Positions 1 through 7,997 of a stretch of DNA of 15,377 bases are shown one piece after another. The DNA lies in the NCBI GenBank assembly GCA_026418655.1, contig JAOAAW010000083.1:1-15377 (forward strand). Reading direction: 5' to 3'. Source of the DNA: a bacterium. Lineage in GTDB: Bacteria; Ratteibacteria; UBA8468; B48-G9; DTJG01. A model generated the notes under the pieces. It did not search any database. It saw only the letters and a list, made by a program, of their open reading frames with translations, and was not told where the DNA came from. Made by a program: the position numbers and the translations under genes. Positions within the stretch are counted from its first letter, which is position 1. The number at the start of each line of letters is the position of its first letter.

Positions 1-2803
1 AAGAGACAGGATGAGAACACATCAGGTTGGTTTTTATACTTCCCAGCATATCTTTTACAATTGAACGAACTTCCTGATTGTATTGAGTAGGGAAGAACAA
101 AGACAATTCATCCTTATCTCCGCCCCTGCCATATGGAGCCACAGGAATTGCATCTTTTGTATATGCTGGACCTATCAGAGCACCAATAATAATTGCTTTT
201 CCATTTCCATAATTTTTTTCAATTGCAGCAACTTCTCCATTCTGGTATGTACCGATAACCTTTCCATCTGCAACAACAAATCTCTGCTTATAACCAAAAA
301 CCTTCATTTTCTTTCCAGAATTGAAGGTAATTACATCCATTGGTTCAATATGCACAAGTTCAAGTTTCGGTCTTATTGCATCCACTGTCTTTTCAAAGGT
401 TGCCTCTTTTATTCCAAAAACCTCTTTCAATATATCCAGTGGGCTATTGTACTGGTCAAAAAGCCCACCGCCTGCAACAGAAATGAGTATTCCACCGCTT
501 CTCACCCATTCTTTTATTGCTTTTGCTGCCTCTGGCTTTAAATGGTCTCCAATAAGAAAATAAACCTGATAGTTTTTAAGATATCCTTCAATAAGGTCTT
601 CTTCCGAAAGAATTTCAACAGGATATTGAAGATGCCTGAGAAGAAGGTAAATTAGATGCCTTTCCTGAGGATAAACGCAGTTTCCAGGTGAATTGGGATA
701 TGATGGTTTCCTCGCAAGATCCCATATATCTGTTGTTGAGCTCCATCCAATCGCAATCTTACCAGGTACAACCTTTGCATCAACAAGATAGTCTTCAACA
801 GTACCAATTGTTTTACTTACTTTTTTTGTGGCTTTCATTATTTCTGGATGTCCCATATAGGTACAGCCATCAGGAAAACCGAAAACATAATAGTGGAGCC
901 ATTTAAAACCCGAGCCATACATTATATAACTGGCAAGTTCAACAAATTCCGCATTGTATCCATAGGTCCCTGCCGCTATCAGATAAGAACCAAGCGGACA
1001 ATTATAGTATTTGGCAAGGCTTCGGGCAAGTGCTGCCTCATAGGACTGAGTTTGTGGGCCGATATAATCAGGCGAACCACACAGACCCCAGGAAATTTCA
1101 GAACTGTATTCTGTCACCCCTCTTTCCCTGAAAAGTAAAAAGATATCATCTCCCCTTGCAATCGCAGGAAAACCACCAACTGTTGGAAAAACACTTCCAG
1201 AATTTACAACTGTCCCTTCAGGAAAAATCTTCTCAATAAGTTTGGTGGCTTCTGCATTAACTTTTGCAAAAAGTTTTGTCCTGAATCTTATTGAGTGATA
1301 ATGAAATAAATCAGAATCCTTTTTTACCTCTTCATATGTTAAACCCTGTTGTGTCAGATATTGTTCAAACATTTCTCTGCATCTTGTCCAGTTCATGAGT
1401 GTTTCAAAACTGGGTGGTCCGGTTTCTTCAAGAAGTTTAATGTGAAGAGGAATCTGCTTACCAAGTTTTTTGAATAGATCATCTGCTATCTGTCTGTATC
1501 TTGTTTCAAGTTTTGAAAAATCGCCCTCATAACATTCTCTTGTTAAATGGGCATTCTGAAGTGAATAAAATCCACATTCAGTATTAAAACCCTTCAGTTT
1601 TGAATCTTTTCCATAGATGAGTGGATGGGTGCTATACGCCTGACCATTCAATCCTGAGGCAACCGCGAGATTAAACTGTAATTCTGGAAAGATATCCCTG
1701 ATAACACCTGTCAGGAGAATTTTTTTTGCAGGTTTACCCGGTGGATTATACTTTTCAAGAATTGCAATCTGCTTTTTAATCATCTCATCAAAAGTCAAAG
1801 CATTATTGTTTCCAAGAAGTCCTCTCTCATATCTTTTGAGACCTACAGCAAGAAAAACTGAGGTTTCTTCTTTTCCAGGACCAATCTTAATTGTTTTAAC
1901 AATGTTTGAAGTGGTCCCTGTTGCAATTTCAACATTCATCACAGCATCACCAAGTTGAGACACAACAATTTCTGGCACAGCCACTGTATAAACCTGTAAT
2001 TCATACCATTCAGAAGAAGTTCCTGCTTCAAGATATTCTTTCTGATCAGGTTGTTTTTCGAATAATCCGGATTTTCCAATGAAATATGTTTTTCTTGGTG
2101 CATATGGATGATTACCCAAAATTGCAAATCCTGTTATTACCTTGAGTATACCTTTACCGCTTTCAACACTTGCTTTTATATAAACAGGCATTGTGAACCG
2201 AGAAAGAATGGGCGGTCTGTTTCCTCTACTCCATATCCAGTCATCGCCGGGAATGACCGTTAAATCATCTGTAAGATAAAACAGGTCTATAATTCTTCTC
2301 GCTGCTGGTTTTTGATTTTTGCCCTTGCTCAATATGATTGTTGCTGGACCTTTTTCAAGATTTGCTTCCATTCCCTGGTATACATAATCTGTATTATGCC
2401 AGTCCCATGGACCCTGCACAGTCAGCCCTCTTCCAAAAGGAAAAAATTTCTTATCCTCCTTTCTACCAAAATCTGATTCTGCCTTAATTTTTTTATTTTG
2501 AATAATCTTTACATTGAAAACAGAACCAAAACCATAGCAGCTTTCATATCTTACCCACAGCTTATATGTTTTTGTTTCAGGAACATCAAAGGAGAAAACC
2601 GCATGAGCAAAACTGTCTGAAGCATCTGCTTCAATCTTCTGTCTGCTGAAAAAATTTGGCAATGACGGAAAATAACCATTGTCTGTTATCTGCCAGCCCT
2701 TTATTAACTTGAATGACTCTGCTTCAATTGGAAGCTCAAAACTATAAGACATCGAACAGACAAGCAACGACATAAAGAGTCCAGCGATCATCCATTTTTC
2801 CAT
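1..2803 (-). CDS. Large secreted protein with beta-galactosidase-trimerisation-like domain (C-terminus beyond window)
   Basis: An uninterrupted frame runs from ATG at 2803 to the left edge, giving 934 residues and no stop. AGGAGG lies 5 nt before the ATG. Residues 1-21 form a Sec signal peptide: a short charged start, a hydrophobic core, then SMSYS before FEL; there is no convincing lipobox. Residues about 24-180 are rich in aromatic residues and look like a beta-sandwich or carbohydrate-binding module (inference). Residues about 355-640 could be a TIM-barrel-like region, with acidic/aromatic stretches such as LLEETGPPSFE and SWGLCGSPDYIGP. Residues about 680-880 (GKIAIGWSS, YPVEILSEEDL, LKPEAAKAIKEWVRSGGILI, YGNGKAIIIGALIG) match the pattern of the GH42 beta-galactosidase trimerisation (amidotransferase-like) domain. 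An exported glycoside hydrolase-like enzyme is plausible, but I cannot assign a GH family or catalytic acids. It is divergent from the nfi operon. Confidence 0.8.
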   Translation of the reverse strand, partial: MEKWMIAGLFMSLLVCSMSYSFELPIEAESFKLIKGWQITDNGYFPSLPNFFSRQKIEADASDSFAHAVFSFDVPETKTYKLWVRYESCYGFGSVFNVKIIQNKKIKAESDFGRKEDKKFFPFGRGLTVQGPWDWHNTDYVYQGMEANLEKGPATIILSKGKNQKPAARRIIDLFYLTDDLTVIPGDDWIWSRGNRPPILSRFTMPVYIKASVESGKGILKVITGFAILGNHPYAPRKTYFIGKSGLFEKQPDQKEYLEAGTSSEWYELQVYTVAVPEIVVSQLGDAVMNVEIATGTTSNIVKTIKIGPGKEETSVFLAVGLKRYERGLLGNNNALTFDEMIKKQIAILEKYNPPGKPAKKILLTGVIRDIFPELQFNLAVASGLNGQAYSTHPLIYGKDSKLKGFNTECGFYSLQNAHLTRECYEGDFSKLETRYRQIADDLFKKLGKQIPLHIKLLEETGPPSFETLMNWTRCREMFEQYLTQQGLTYEEVKKDSDLFHYHSIRFRTKLFAKVNAEATKLIEKIFPEGTVVNSGSVFPTVGGFPAIARGDDIFLLFRERGVTEYSSEISWGLCGSPDYIGPQTQSYEAALARSLAKYYNCPLGSYLIAAGTYGYNAEFVELASYIMYGSGFKWLHYYVFGFPDGCTYMGHPEIMKATKKVSKTIGTVEDYLVDAKVVPGKIAIGWSSTTDIWDLARKPSYPNSPGNCVYPQERHLIYLLLRHLQYPVEILSEEDLIEGYLKNYQVYFLIGDHLKPEAAKAIKEWVRSGGILISVAGGGLFDQYNSPLDILKEVFGIKEATFEKTVDAIRPKLELVHIEPMDVITFNSGKKMKVFGYKQRFVVADGKVIGTYQNGEVAAIEKNYGNGKAIIIGALIGPAYTKDAIPVAPYGRGGDKDELSLFFPTQYNQEVRSIVKDMLGSIKTNLMCSHPVS

Positions 2804-2833
2804 CTTATCCTCCTGACTAAGTTTTTAAAAGAC

Positions 2834-2861
2834 ATTTTACACAGTTTACACAATAATTCAA
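2834..2861 (-). promoter_or_regulatory. Candidate promoter of the secreted-protein gene, with a tandem 9-nt repeat
   Basis: On the minus strand TTGAAT (2861-2856) and TAAAAT (2839-2834) are 16 nt apart, which puts the transcript start near 2827 and leaves about 24 nt before the ATG with room for the AGGAGG site. A tandem repeat TTTACACAg/TTTACACAa (plus strand, 2836-2852) covers the -10 and spacer. A perfect inverted repeat CAATT-ttc-AATTG (2859-2871) lies over the -35. Both could be operator sites, but AT-rich intergenic DNA gives such patterns by chance. Confidence 0.4.
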
Positions 2862-2943
2862 TTTTCAATTGTAAAACTTTTTTGACTGTTCTCAATTATC
2901 CTGAGAATTTAAATTATTCAGATTTCGATTCCATGGGAATTAT

Positions 2944-2958
2944 TATAAAATTTATGAT
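2944..2958 (+). promoter_or_regulatory. Candidate -10 box giving a nearly leaderless nfi operon transcript
   Basis: TATAAA (2944-2949) lies 9 nt before the ATG of the first operon gene, and no Shine-Dalgarno-like sequence precedes that ATG. If this box is used, the transcript starts within a few bases of the start codon. No good -35 is seen at the right distance. An alternative is TTGACT (2882-2887), which lacks a good -10. A 6-bp inverted repeat TTCTCA/TGAGAA (2889-2907, 7-nt loop) lies upstream. Confidence 0.35.
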
Positions 2959-3612
2959 ATGGAAGTGAAAAAACTCATTAAAATTCAGGAACAACTTGAA
3001 AAAAGAATAATACTCACCTGGACAGGGGACAAAATCAAATATATCGCTGGCTGTGATGTTGCCTATTCAGGAAAAAAGTCTATTGCGTGCGTGGCGGTGA
3101 TAGAAATTCCTGAGTTTAACATCATTGAAACATCATATCATATTGAAGAAACCTGTTTTCCATACATTCCTGGATTCCTTGCTTTCAGGGAATCATCGGT
3201 TATTATCAATGCAATCAGAAAACTCAAAACAGGTGTTGATGTTTTTATTCTTGATGGACACGGAATTGCTCATCCAAGAAAAATGGGTCTTGCAACTTAT
3301 ACAGGAATTCTCATTAACAAACCCACTATTGGTTGCGCAAAATCATTATTCACTGGAATTTACACAATACCGGGAAATAATAAAGGAGATTTTTCTCCGG
3401 TTACCATCAATACTGAAATTGCTGGTGTATGTTTACGAACTAAAAAAAATACAAAGCCTGTTTTTGTTTCACCTGGAAATTTCATTGACATTGAAAATTC
3501 TGTGAAAATAATTCTTCAATGCACCCGAAATTACAGAATACCTGAACCAATAAGATTAGCGCATATCTTCGCAAACAAAATTAAAAAGATGAAGGAGGTT
3601 CAAAATGAGTAG
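2959..3612 (+). CDS. nfi: Endonuclease V (deoxyinosine 3' endonuclease)
   Basis: Endonuclease V nicks DNA at the second phosphodiester bond 3' of deoxyinosine, starting repair of deaminated adenine. The 217 residues match the family length. Family motifs are present in order: GCDVAY with metal-binding D33; the strand-separating wedge PYIP (68-71) followed by GFLAFRE with E78; DGHGIAHPR (99-107) with D99 and H101; GCAKSL (125-130) with K128; and SPGNFID (171-177) near the C-terminus. All expected catalytic acids appear intact. It is first in a six-gene operon; its last 8 nt overlap the next gene. The start ATG has no Shine-Dalgarno site, consistent with a leaderless message. Nothing in the neighbouring genes is an obvious repair partner, so the linkage may be operon packing rather than function. 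Confidence 0.95.
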   Translation: MEVKKLIKIQEQLEKRIILTWTGDKIKYIAGCDVAYSGKKSIACVAVIEIPEFNIIETSYHIEETCFPYIPGFLAFRESSVIINAIRKLKTGVDVFILDGHGIAHPRKMGLATYTGILINKPTIGCAKSLFTGIYTIPGNNKGDFSPVTINTEIAGVCLRTKKNTKPVFVSPGNFIDIENSVKIILQCTRNYRIPEPIRLAHIFANKIKKMKEVQNE

Positions 3613-4273
3613 GATGAAAAAATTTTTTATATCAATTCTGTGTTTGGCCGATCTTGTCTTTGCAGAAAACTTTGACGCCAAAAATTATTTCAATCTACCT
3701 GCACCTGATGTAAAAGGAAAAGTTTCTCTTGAACAAACACTTGCGAAGAGGCGAAGCATCAGGGAGTACAGGGATGAAAAACTTACCATCAAAGAATTGG
3801 GACAACTGCTCTGGGCTGCACAGGGTATTACTGCAAACTGGGGTGGAAGAACCTCTCCATCAGCCGGTGCAACATATCCACTTGAAATATATGTGGCTGC
3901 GGGCAATGTAGAGATGCTTGAACCAGGGGTTTATCATTATATTCCTGAATATCACAGAATAGAAAGGGTGCTTAATCAAGATATAAGAAATAAACTCTGC
4001 ATTGCTGCGCTCGGTCAAAAACCAATAGAAAAAGCGCCAGCGACAATTATTATTGCTGCCAATTTTTCAAGAACAAAAAAAAGGTACGGAGAAAGGGCAA
4101 CGCGCTATGTGTATATGGAAGTGGGTCATGCAGGCCAGAATGTTTATTTACAGGCAGAGGCATTGGGACTTGGAACTGTTGCCATAGGCGCGTTTGATGA
4201 CGGACAGATAAAAGATATTCTAAAAATAAAAGAGGATGTGTTATACTTGTTCCCGGTTGGAAAAAAATTCTAA
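3605..4273 (+). CDS. Exported SagB-type nitroreductase-family flavoprotein
   Basis: The 222-residue protein is a SagB/ThcOx-type member of the nitroreductase superfamily. These enzymes bind FMN and oxidise or reduce small substrates; SagB itself oxidises azolines in peptide toxins. Visible motifs: KRRSIREYRDEKL (48-60, FMN phosphate contact), LLWAAQGIT (68-76), SPSAGATYPLEIYV (84-97), MEVGHAGQN (171-179) and GLGTVAIGAF (188-197). Residues 1-20 look like a cleavable signal peptide (KKFFISILCLADLVFA before ENF), so it probably acts outside the cytoplasm. AAGGAGG lies 6 nt before the ATG and supports this start; it overlaps the end of nfi by 8 nt. No cyclodehydratase or precursor peptide gene is nearby, so a peptide-toxin role is unlikely. 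The substrate is unknown. Confidence 0.88.
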   Translation: MSRMKKFFISILCLADLVFAENFDAKNYFNLPAPDVKGKVSLEQTLAKRRSIREYRDEKLTIKELGQLLWAAQGITANWGGRTSPSAGATYPLEIYVAAGNVEMLEPGVYHYIPEYHRIERVLNQDIRNKLCIAALGQKPIEKAPATIIIAANFSRTKKRYGERATRYVYMEVGHAGQNVYLQAEALGLGTVAIGAFDDGQIKDILKIKEDVLYLFPVGKKF

Positions 4274-4285
4274 AAAAGGAAAAAA

Positions 4286-5359
4286 ATGACTGACAGAGAA
4301 TGTTTCTATGCTTCAATGAATTACCGGGAAAGACAAAGACATCCTTACTGGGATTTGTTCGGTCCATGGTCAGAAACACTTGAACGATGGAAAAAAGAAG
4401 GATACGACGGAAAAGACGATTTTGGGACTGATAAACTTGTTCAGATAAGGAATATCTTTTCTCCATATCCACCTTTTGAAAAAAATGTCATATCTGAGGA
4501 TAAAACCCACAGGATTGTAGTTAATAATGATGGTGTAATGATGAAGGAATTCAAAGATAAAATCTCCATGCCTCAATTTATAAAATTTCCTGTGGAAACA
4601 AGGAAAGAATTCAAACAATACTGGAATGAAAGGATGGTATCAAATATTGAAATAAGATTCGGTTCTGACTGGAAACAAAAATTGATTGATGCAGAAAAAA
4701 GTGATTGCCCGTTCTTTATTACAGCGGATAGATGGGTTGGCTTTTTTGGACCTTTAAGAAACCTTGTTGGTGTGGAGAAACTGTGTATGCTTTTTTACGA
4801 TGATATTGCCTTTGTTGAAGAAATGATGGATGCATTTTTGCAACATGCAATTGAAACAATGAAGCAGGTATTAGATGTGGTCCATGTTGATATCATGATA
4901 ATCTGGGAAGATATGGCATATCATTCAGGACCGCTTGTTTCTCCGGACATGGTGAAAAAATATATGTCTCCAAGGTATAAAAAACTTGTTGAATTTGTGA
5001 AAAATTACGGGAAAAAAGTATCGTTCATCGCGCTTGATAGTGATGGAAATGTTGATAGCCTTATTCCTGTGTGGCTTGATGCAGGTATTGATATTGTTTA
5101 TCCATTTGAAGTTCAGGCAGGAATGGATGTTATCAGCCTGCGAAAAAAATACGGGAAATCACTGAGGATGTGGGGAGGATTTGATAAAAGAATCATTGCA
5201 AAGGGTAAGCAAGCGATAGATGAGGAAGCAAAAAGATTGGCAGGGCTTGTAGAGGAAGGTGGATATATTTGCGGAATGGACCACAGTGCACCCCCTGATA
5301 TCTCTTTTGAAAACTTCAGATACTTCATGATGAAAATGAAGGAAATTGCAAAAAAGTAG
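4286..5359 (+). CDS. Uroporphyrinogen decarboxylase superfamily protein (methyltransferase-like)
   Basis: A 357-residue member of the URO-D superfamily, which includes haem-pathway uroporphyrinogen decarboxylase and cobalamin/methyl-CoM methyltransferases of the MtaA/CmuA type. The C-terminal half has the family layout: WEDMAYHSGPLVSPDMVKKY (207-226), DSDGNVDSLIPVWLDAGID (251-269), RMWGGFDKRI (294-303) and GMDHSAPPDIS (330-340). Where zinc methyltransferases usually have His-x-Cys-Gly before the NV/DI turn, this protein reads A-L-D-S-D-G (249-254), so that zinc site seems absent. It is therefore neither a confident MtaA nor a HemE. Spacing is 12 nt from the preceding gene and 9 nt to the next, with AAGGAA before the ATG. 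The substrate is unknown; no corrinoid protein gene is in the window. Confidence 0.85.
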   Translation: MTDRECFYASMNYRERQRHPYWDLFGPWSETLERWKKEGYDGKDDFGTDKLVQIRNIFSPYPPFEKNVISEDKTHRIVVNNDGVMMKEFKDKISMPQFIKFPVETRKEFKQYWNERMVSNIEIRFGSDWKQKLIDAEKSDCPFFITADRWVGFFGPLRNLVGVEKLCMLFYDDIAFVEEMMDAFLQHAIETMKQVLDVVHVDIMIIWEDMAYHSGPLVSPDMVKKYMSPRYKKLVEFVKNYGKKVSFIALDSDGNVDSLIPVWLDAGIDIVYPFEVQAGMDVISLRKKYGKSLRMWGGFDKRIIAKGKQAIDEEAKRLAGLVEEGGYICGMDHSAPPDISFENFRYFMMKMKEIAKK

Positions 5360-5368
5360 GAGGTTATT

Positions 5369-5920
5369 ATGGCAAAGAGGTATGTTGAAAAGGGACTGAC
5401 AAATCTTGTAAGGGCAAGGCCCATTATCATAGTTGTCTCGCTGCATCCTGATGGAACGGTTAATGCTGGAACTTTTGGCGCTTACACAAATGTTTCTGGT
5501 TCTGAAATTGGGATTGCGATCGGAAAGATGTCGCATACCTACAGAAATATAAAAAGGGTTGGTGAATTAACCATTAATGTGGTCAATAAACCGATGGCAA
5601 AAGCTGCTGAAATCTGTGGCCGTGATATTCCTGAAAATGAAAGTGAACTTGAACAGGCAAATTTGCATTGTGAAAATTCAAAAAAGGTCTCTGTGCCAAT
5701 CATCAGAGAATGTGTTGCAAATATTGAGTGCAGATATGTAAAAGAAATTGAAATCAACTACCACAGTTTTGTAATTGTTAGATGCATAGCAGGGCATATT
5801 GAAGAAAAATTTATTGCACCTGATGGAGGCCTTGATGTGGTAAAATCGCAGGCTATTTTTAACATTGGTTATCCTGAACCACTCTATGCCACACTGGAAA
5901 ATCCTTTTCTGGTAAGATGA
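5369..5920 (+). CDS. Flavin reductase-like (FMN-binding split-barrel) protein
   Basis: The 183 residues fit the flavin-reductase-like domain family: FMN-binding split-barrel proteins that reduce flavin or carry electrons as flavoredoxins. The N-terminal half shows ARPIIIVVSLHPDGTVNAGTF (16-36), the usual 'P-x-x-hydrophobic-V-S' strand followed by the N-A-x-x-F-G loop. GIAIGKMSHTYRNIKRVGEL (48-67) follows, then the NVVN strand typical of the family (70-73). The gene starts 9 nt after the URO-D-like gene; TAGGAGG overlaps that gene's stop codon and supports the start. It ends in a 4-nt ATGA overlap with the SprT-like gene, suggesting coupled translation. With the nitroreductase and the GlcD-type oxidase it is the third flavoprotein of the operon and could supply or relay electrons (inference). 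Confidence 0.85.
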   Translation: MAKRYVEKGLTNLVRARPIIIVVSLHPDGTVNAGTFGAYTNVSGSEIGIAIGKMSHTYRNIKRVGELTINVVNKPMAKAAEICGRDIPENESELEQANLHCENSKKVSVPIIRECVANIECRYVKEIEINYHSFVIVRCIAGHIEEKFIAPDGGLDVVKSQAIFNIGYPEPLYATLENPFLVR

Positions 5921-6600
5921 AAGCAATAAAAGAAGAAGATTTTATAAGGGCTTTGAGAGAAAAGATAAATAGCGATTTCCGGATTGAAATTTCACATGAC
6001 CCGAAGATACTTTTGCAGATAAACAATAAACACGAAAGAGACAAAACAATAAAAATCCATAGTTGTTTTATCAATGCTCCTCAGAACATTATTGAAGCAA
6101 TTGCCAGAATTATTCTTGGAAAAAAGAAAAGATATGACAGAAAAAAATTGATAAAATATGCAAGAGAAACAATATCTTCTCAGGTTGTGAAAAACTTGAA
6201 AATTGACTGCAGGGGAAAATTTCATAATCTGAAAGAAATATTTGATTCACTCAACAGGGAATACTTCAGAAATTCAATTTCAAGCAAAATAACCTATGGG
6301 AAAAACTTTGTTGGAAAAAGAAGCCGTTCCATTGTTTTTGGAAATTATGTCACCGACAGAAACCTAATCAGAATCAACAGGGCTCTTGATAATCAAGAGG
6401 TACCTGAATTTTTTGTCAGGTATATTGTTTTTCATGAAATGCTTCACGCTCATATGTATCTTTCTGGAACAAACTGCGCAAAACATTCAAAAAGATTCAA
6501 AAAAAAGGAGAGAATCTTTCCTGAATTGAGACTTGCCGAAAAGTGGAAAAAAGAAAATCTGCATTTATTCATCCAGCCAAAAGGACCAAAAAATGTATAG
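5917..6600 (+). CDS. SprT-like zinc metallopeptidase-domain protein
   Basis: The C-terminal half (residues about 100-210) is a SprT-like domain: LKEIFDSLNREYF (105-117), the strand region around IVFGNY (139-144), then VFHEMLHAHM with zinc-binding H173-E174-x-x-H177 and a third candidate ligand H190 in AKHSKRFKKKE. The bacterial SprT family is of uncertain function; eukaryotic Spartan is a DNA-protein crosslink protease. The N-terminal 100 residues are basic and contain no motif I recognise. There is no signal peptide, so it is cytoplasmic. It overlaps the flavin-reductase gene by 4 nt (ATGA) and glcD by 8 nt. No C-terminal zinc ribbon is present, unlike E. coli SprT. Confidence 0.8.
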   Translation: MKAIKEEDFIRALREKINSDFRIEISHDPKILLQINNKHERDKTIKIHSCFINAPQNIIEAIARIILGKKKRYDRKKLIKYARETISSQVVKNLKIDCRGKFHNLKEIFDSLNREYFRNSISSKITYGKNFVGKRSRSIVFGNYVTDRNLIRINRALDNQEVPEFFVRYIVFHEMLHAHMYLSGTNCAKHSKRFKKKERIFPELRLAEKWKKENLHLFIQPKGPKNV

Positions 6601-7996
6601 CAAACTTGACGAATATACAGTACGAAAACTGAGTAATATAGTTGGTGAAAATAATGTTATTCTTGAAGAAAACAGACTCATTGACTATAGCCACGATGAA
6701 TTTTCGCTCGATGACATAGCCCATAAACCCGAGGCAGTGGTAAAACCTGTAAGTGCTGATGAAATATCAGAAATAGTAAAGATTGCATCAAAAGAGCGAA
6801 TACCTATCGTGGTAAGGGGAGGAGCGACAGGGCTATGTGGTGGATGTGTTCCTTCGTATGGAGGCATTGTAATAAGCACAGAGAGGTTGAATAAAATCCT
6901 TGAGATTGATGAAACTAATCTCATGGCAACACTGCAGGCAGGTGTGACTTTAAAAGATTTTTATTCAGCATTAAGGATGAGAAAACTTTTTTTCCCTCCG
7001 CATCCAGGAGAGGAAAGTGCAACCATTGGCGGAGTCATAGGAACAAACGCCGGTGGCGCGAGAGCAGTAAAATATGGAACAATAAGAAATTTTCTGCGGG
7101 GAATTGAGGTTGTCCTTGCCGATGGAAAGATTATCAGACCCGGTGGCAAAATTATAAAAGACAGTACGGGTTATAGCTTGCTTCATCTTTTTGCTGGTTC
7201 TGAAGGAACTCTTGGCATTATAACCGCAGCAACTTTCAGTATTATGCCAGAACCAGAATCAATGATAACACTTCTTATCCCTTATCAAAGTACAGAAGAT
7301 GCCCTTGGTGTAGTACCCTTTATTTTGAAACAACCAACAAGACCACTGGCAATTGAGTTCATTACCAGAGAAGTCATAAGTATCTCAGAAAATTATTGCG
7401 GGAAACATTGGCCATCTATGAGCGGTGAAATCTTCCTGATGGTCATGATTGATGGCAATAAAGATGATATTGAAAAATACTGTGAGAAAATCGCCAGTAT
7501 ATGTCTTGACTATGGCGCACTTGATGTTTTTGTAGCCGACTCAACTCAAAAACAGGAAGAAATATTGCACATAAGGAGTATGGTCTACGAAGCATTGAAA
7601 ACATCAACAATCGAGATTTTGGATGTTGTGATGCCACCATCCCAAATGGCATCTCATATTACCTTTGTCAAAAAACTTTCTCTTTCCCACAATGTGTGGC
7701 TTCCAACCTATGGACACGCGGGTGATGGCAATCTGCATACGCATATTATGAAAGTAAACCTTGAAAGAAAAGAGATATCTCAGTGGAGGGAAAAATACAA
7801 ACAATTGAGAGAGGAAATAATACTGGATGCAATACATCGCGGTGGAAAAATTTCAGGAGAACACGGAATAGGATTGGTAAAAAAAGAATACCTTGAAAAG
7901 TGTCTTGGGAATGAATATATAAGTGTTCTGAAAAAAATAAAAAGTACTCTTGATCCTCTCTCAATTTTAAATCCAGGGAAAATTTTTGACCCTTAG
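6593..7996 (+). CDS. glcD: FAD-linked oxidase, glycolate oxidase GlcD-type (D-2-hydroxyacid dehydrogenase)
   Basis: A 467-residue FAD enzyme of the GlcD/D-lactate dehydrogenase group, oxidising 2-hydroxyacids to 2-oxoacids. The PCMH-type FAD domain has VVRGGATGLCGG (73-84), HPGEESATIGGVIGTNAGG (137-155) and DSTGYSLLHLFAGSEGTLGI (190-209). The C-terminal domain has PTYGHAGDGNLHTHI (371-385), GGKISGEHGIGLVKKEYL (417-434) and the closing LNPGKIF (459-465). The frame opens earlier at 6533, but the ATG at 6593 gives the family's usual N-terminus, has AAAGGA upstream and overlaps the previous gene by only 8 nt. There is no GlcE or GlcF partner and no fused iron-sulphur domain here, so the electron acceptor is unknown. 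The gene ends 1 nt before the convergent BNR gene. Confidence 0.9.
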   Translation: MYSKLDEYTVRKLSNIVGENNVILEENRLIDYSHDEFSLDDIAHKPEAVVKPVSADEISEIVKIASKERIPIVVRGGATGLCGGCVPSYGGIVISTERLNKILEIDETNLMATLQAGVTLKDFYSALRMRKLFFPPHPGEESATIGGVIGTNAGGARAVKYGTIRNFLRGIEVVLADGKIIRPGGKIIKDSTGYSLLHLFAGSEGTLGIITAATFSIMPEPESMITLLIPYQSTEDALGVVPFILKQPTRPLAIEFITREVISISENYCGKHWPSMSGEIFLMVMIDGNKDDIEKYCEKIASICLDYGALDVFVADSTQKQEEILHIRSMVYEALKTSTIEILDVVMPPSQMASHITFVKKLSLSHNVWLPTYGHAGDGNLHTHIMKVNLERKEISQWREKYKQLREEIILDAIHRGGKISGEHGIGLVKKEYLEKCLGNEYISVLKKIKSTLDPLSILNPGKIFDP

Positions 7997-7997
7997 A

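Noticed and set aside
83..1138. Several plus-strand open frames
   Set aside because: They are antisense to the continuous 934-codon minus-strand gene, have cysteine/serine/phenylalanine-rich compositions typical of reverse-strand shadows, and lack ribosome binding sites.
2836..2852. Start of a CRISPR or other repeat array
   Set aside because: Only two copies of 8-9 nt without spacers; no array elsewhere in the window.
3605..4273. Thiazole/oxazole-modified peptide (TOMM) cluster suggested by the SagB-type protein
   Set aside because: No cyclodehydratase, docking protein, precursor peptide or exporter is in the surrounding genes, and the protein carries an export signal.
6533..6592. Earlier start for the GlcD-type gene
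   Set aside because: It would add 20 lysine-rich residues and overlap the SprT-like gene by 68 nt; the ATG at 6593 has AAAGGA and gives the usual family N-terminus.
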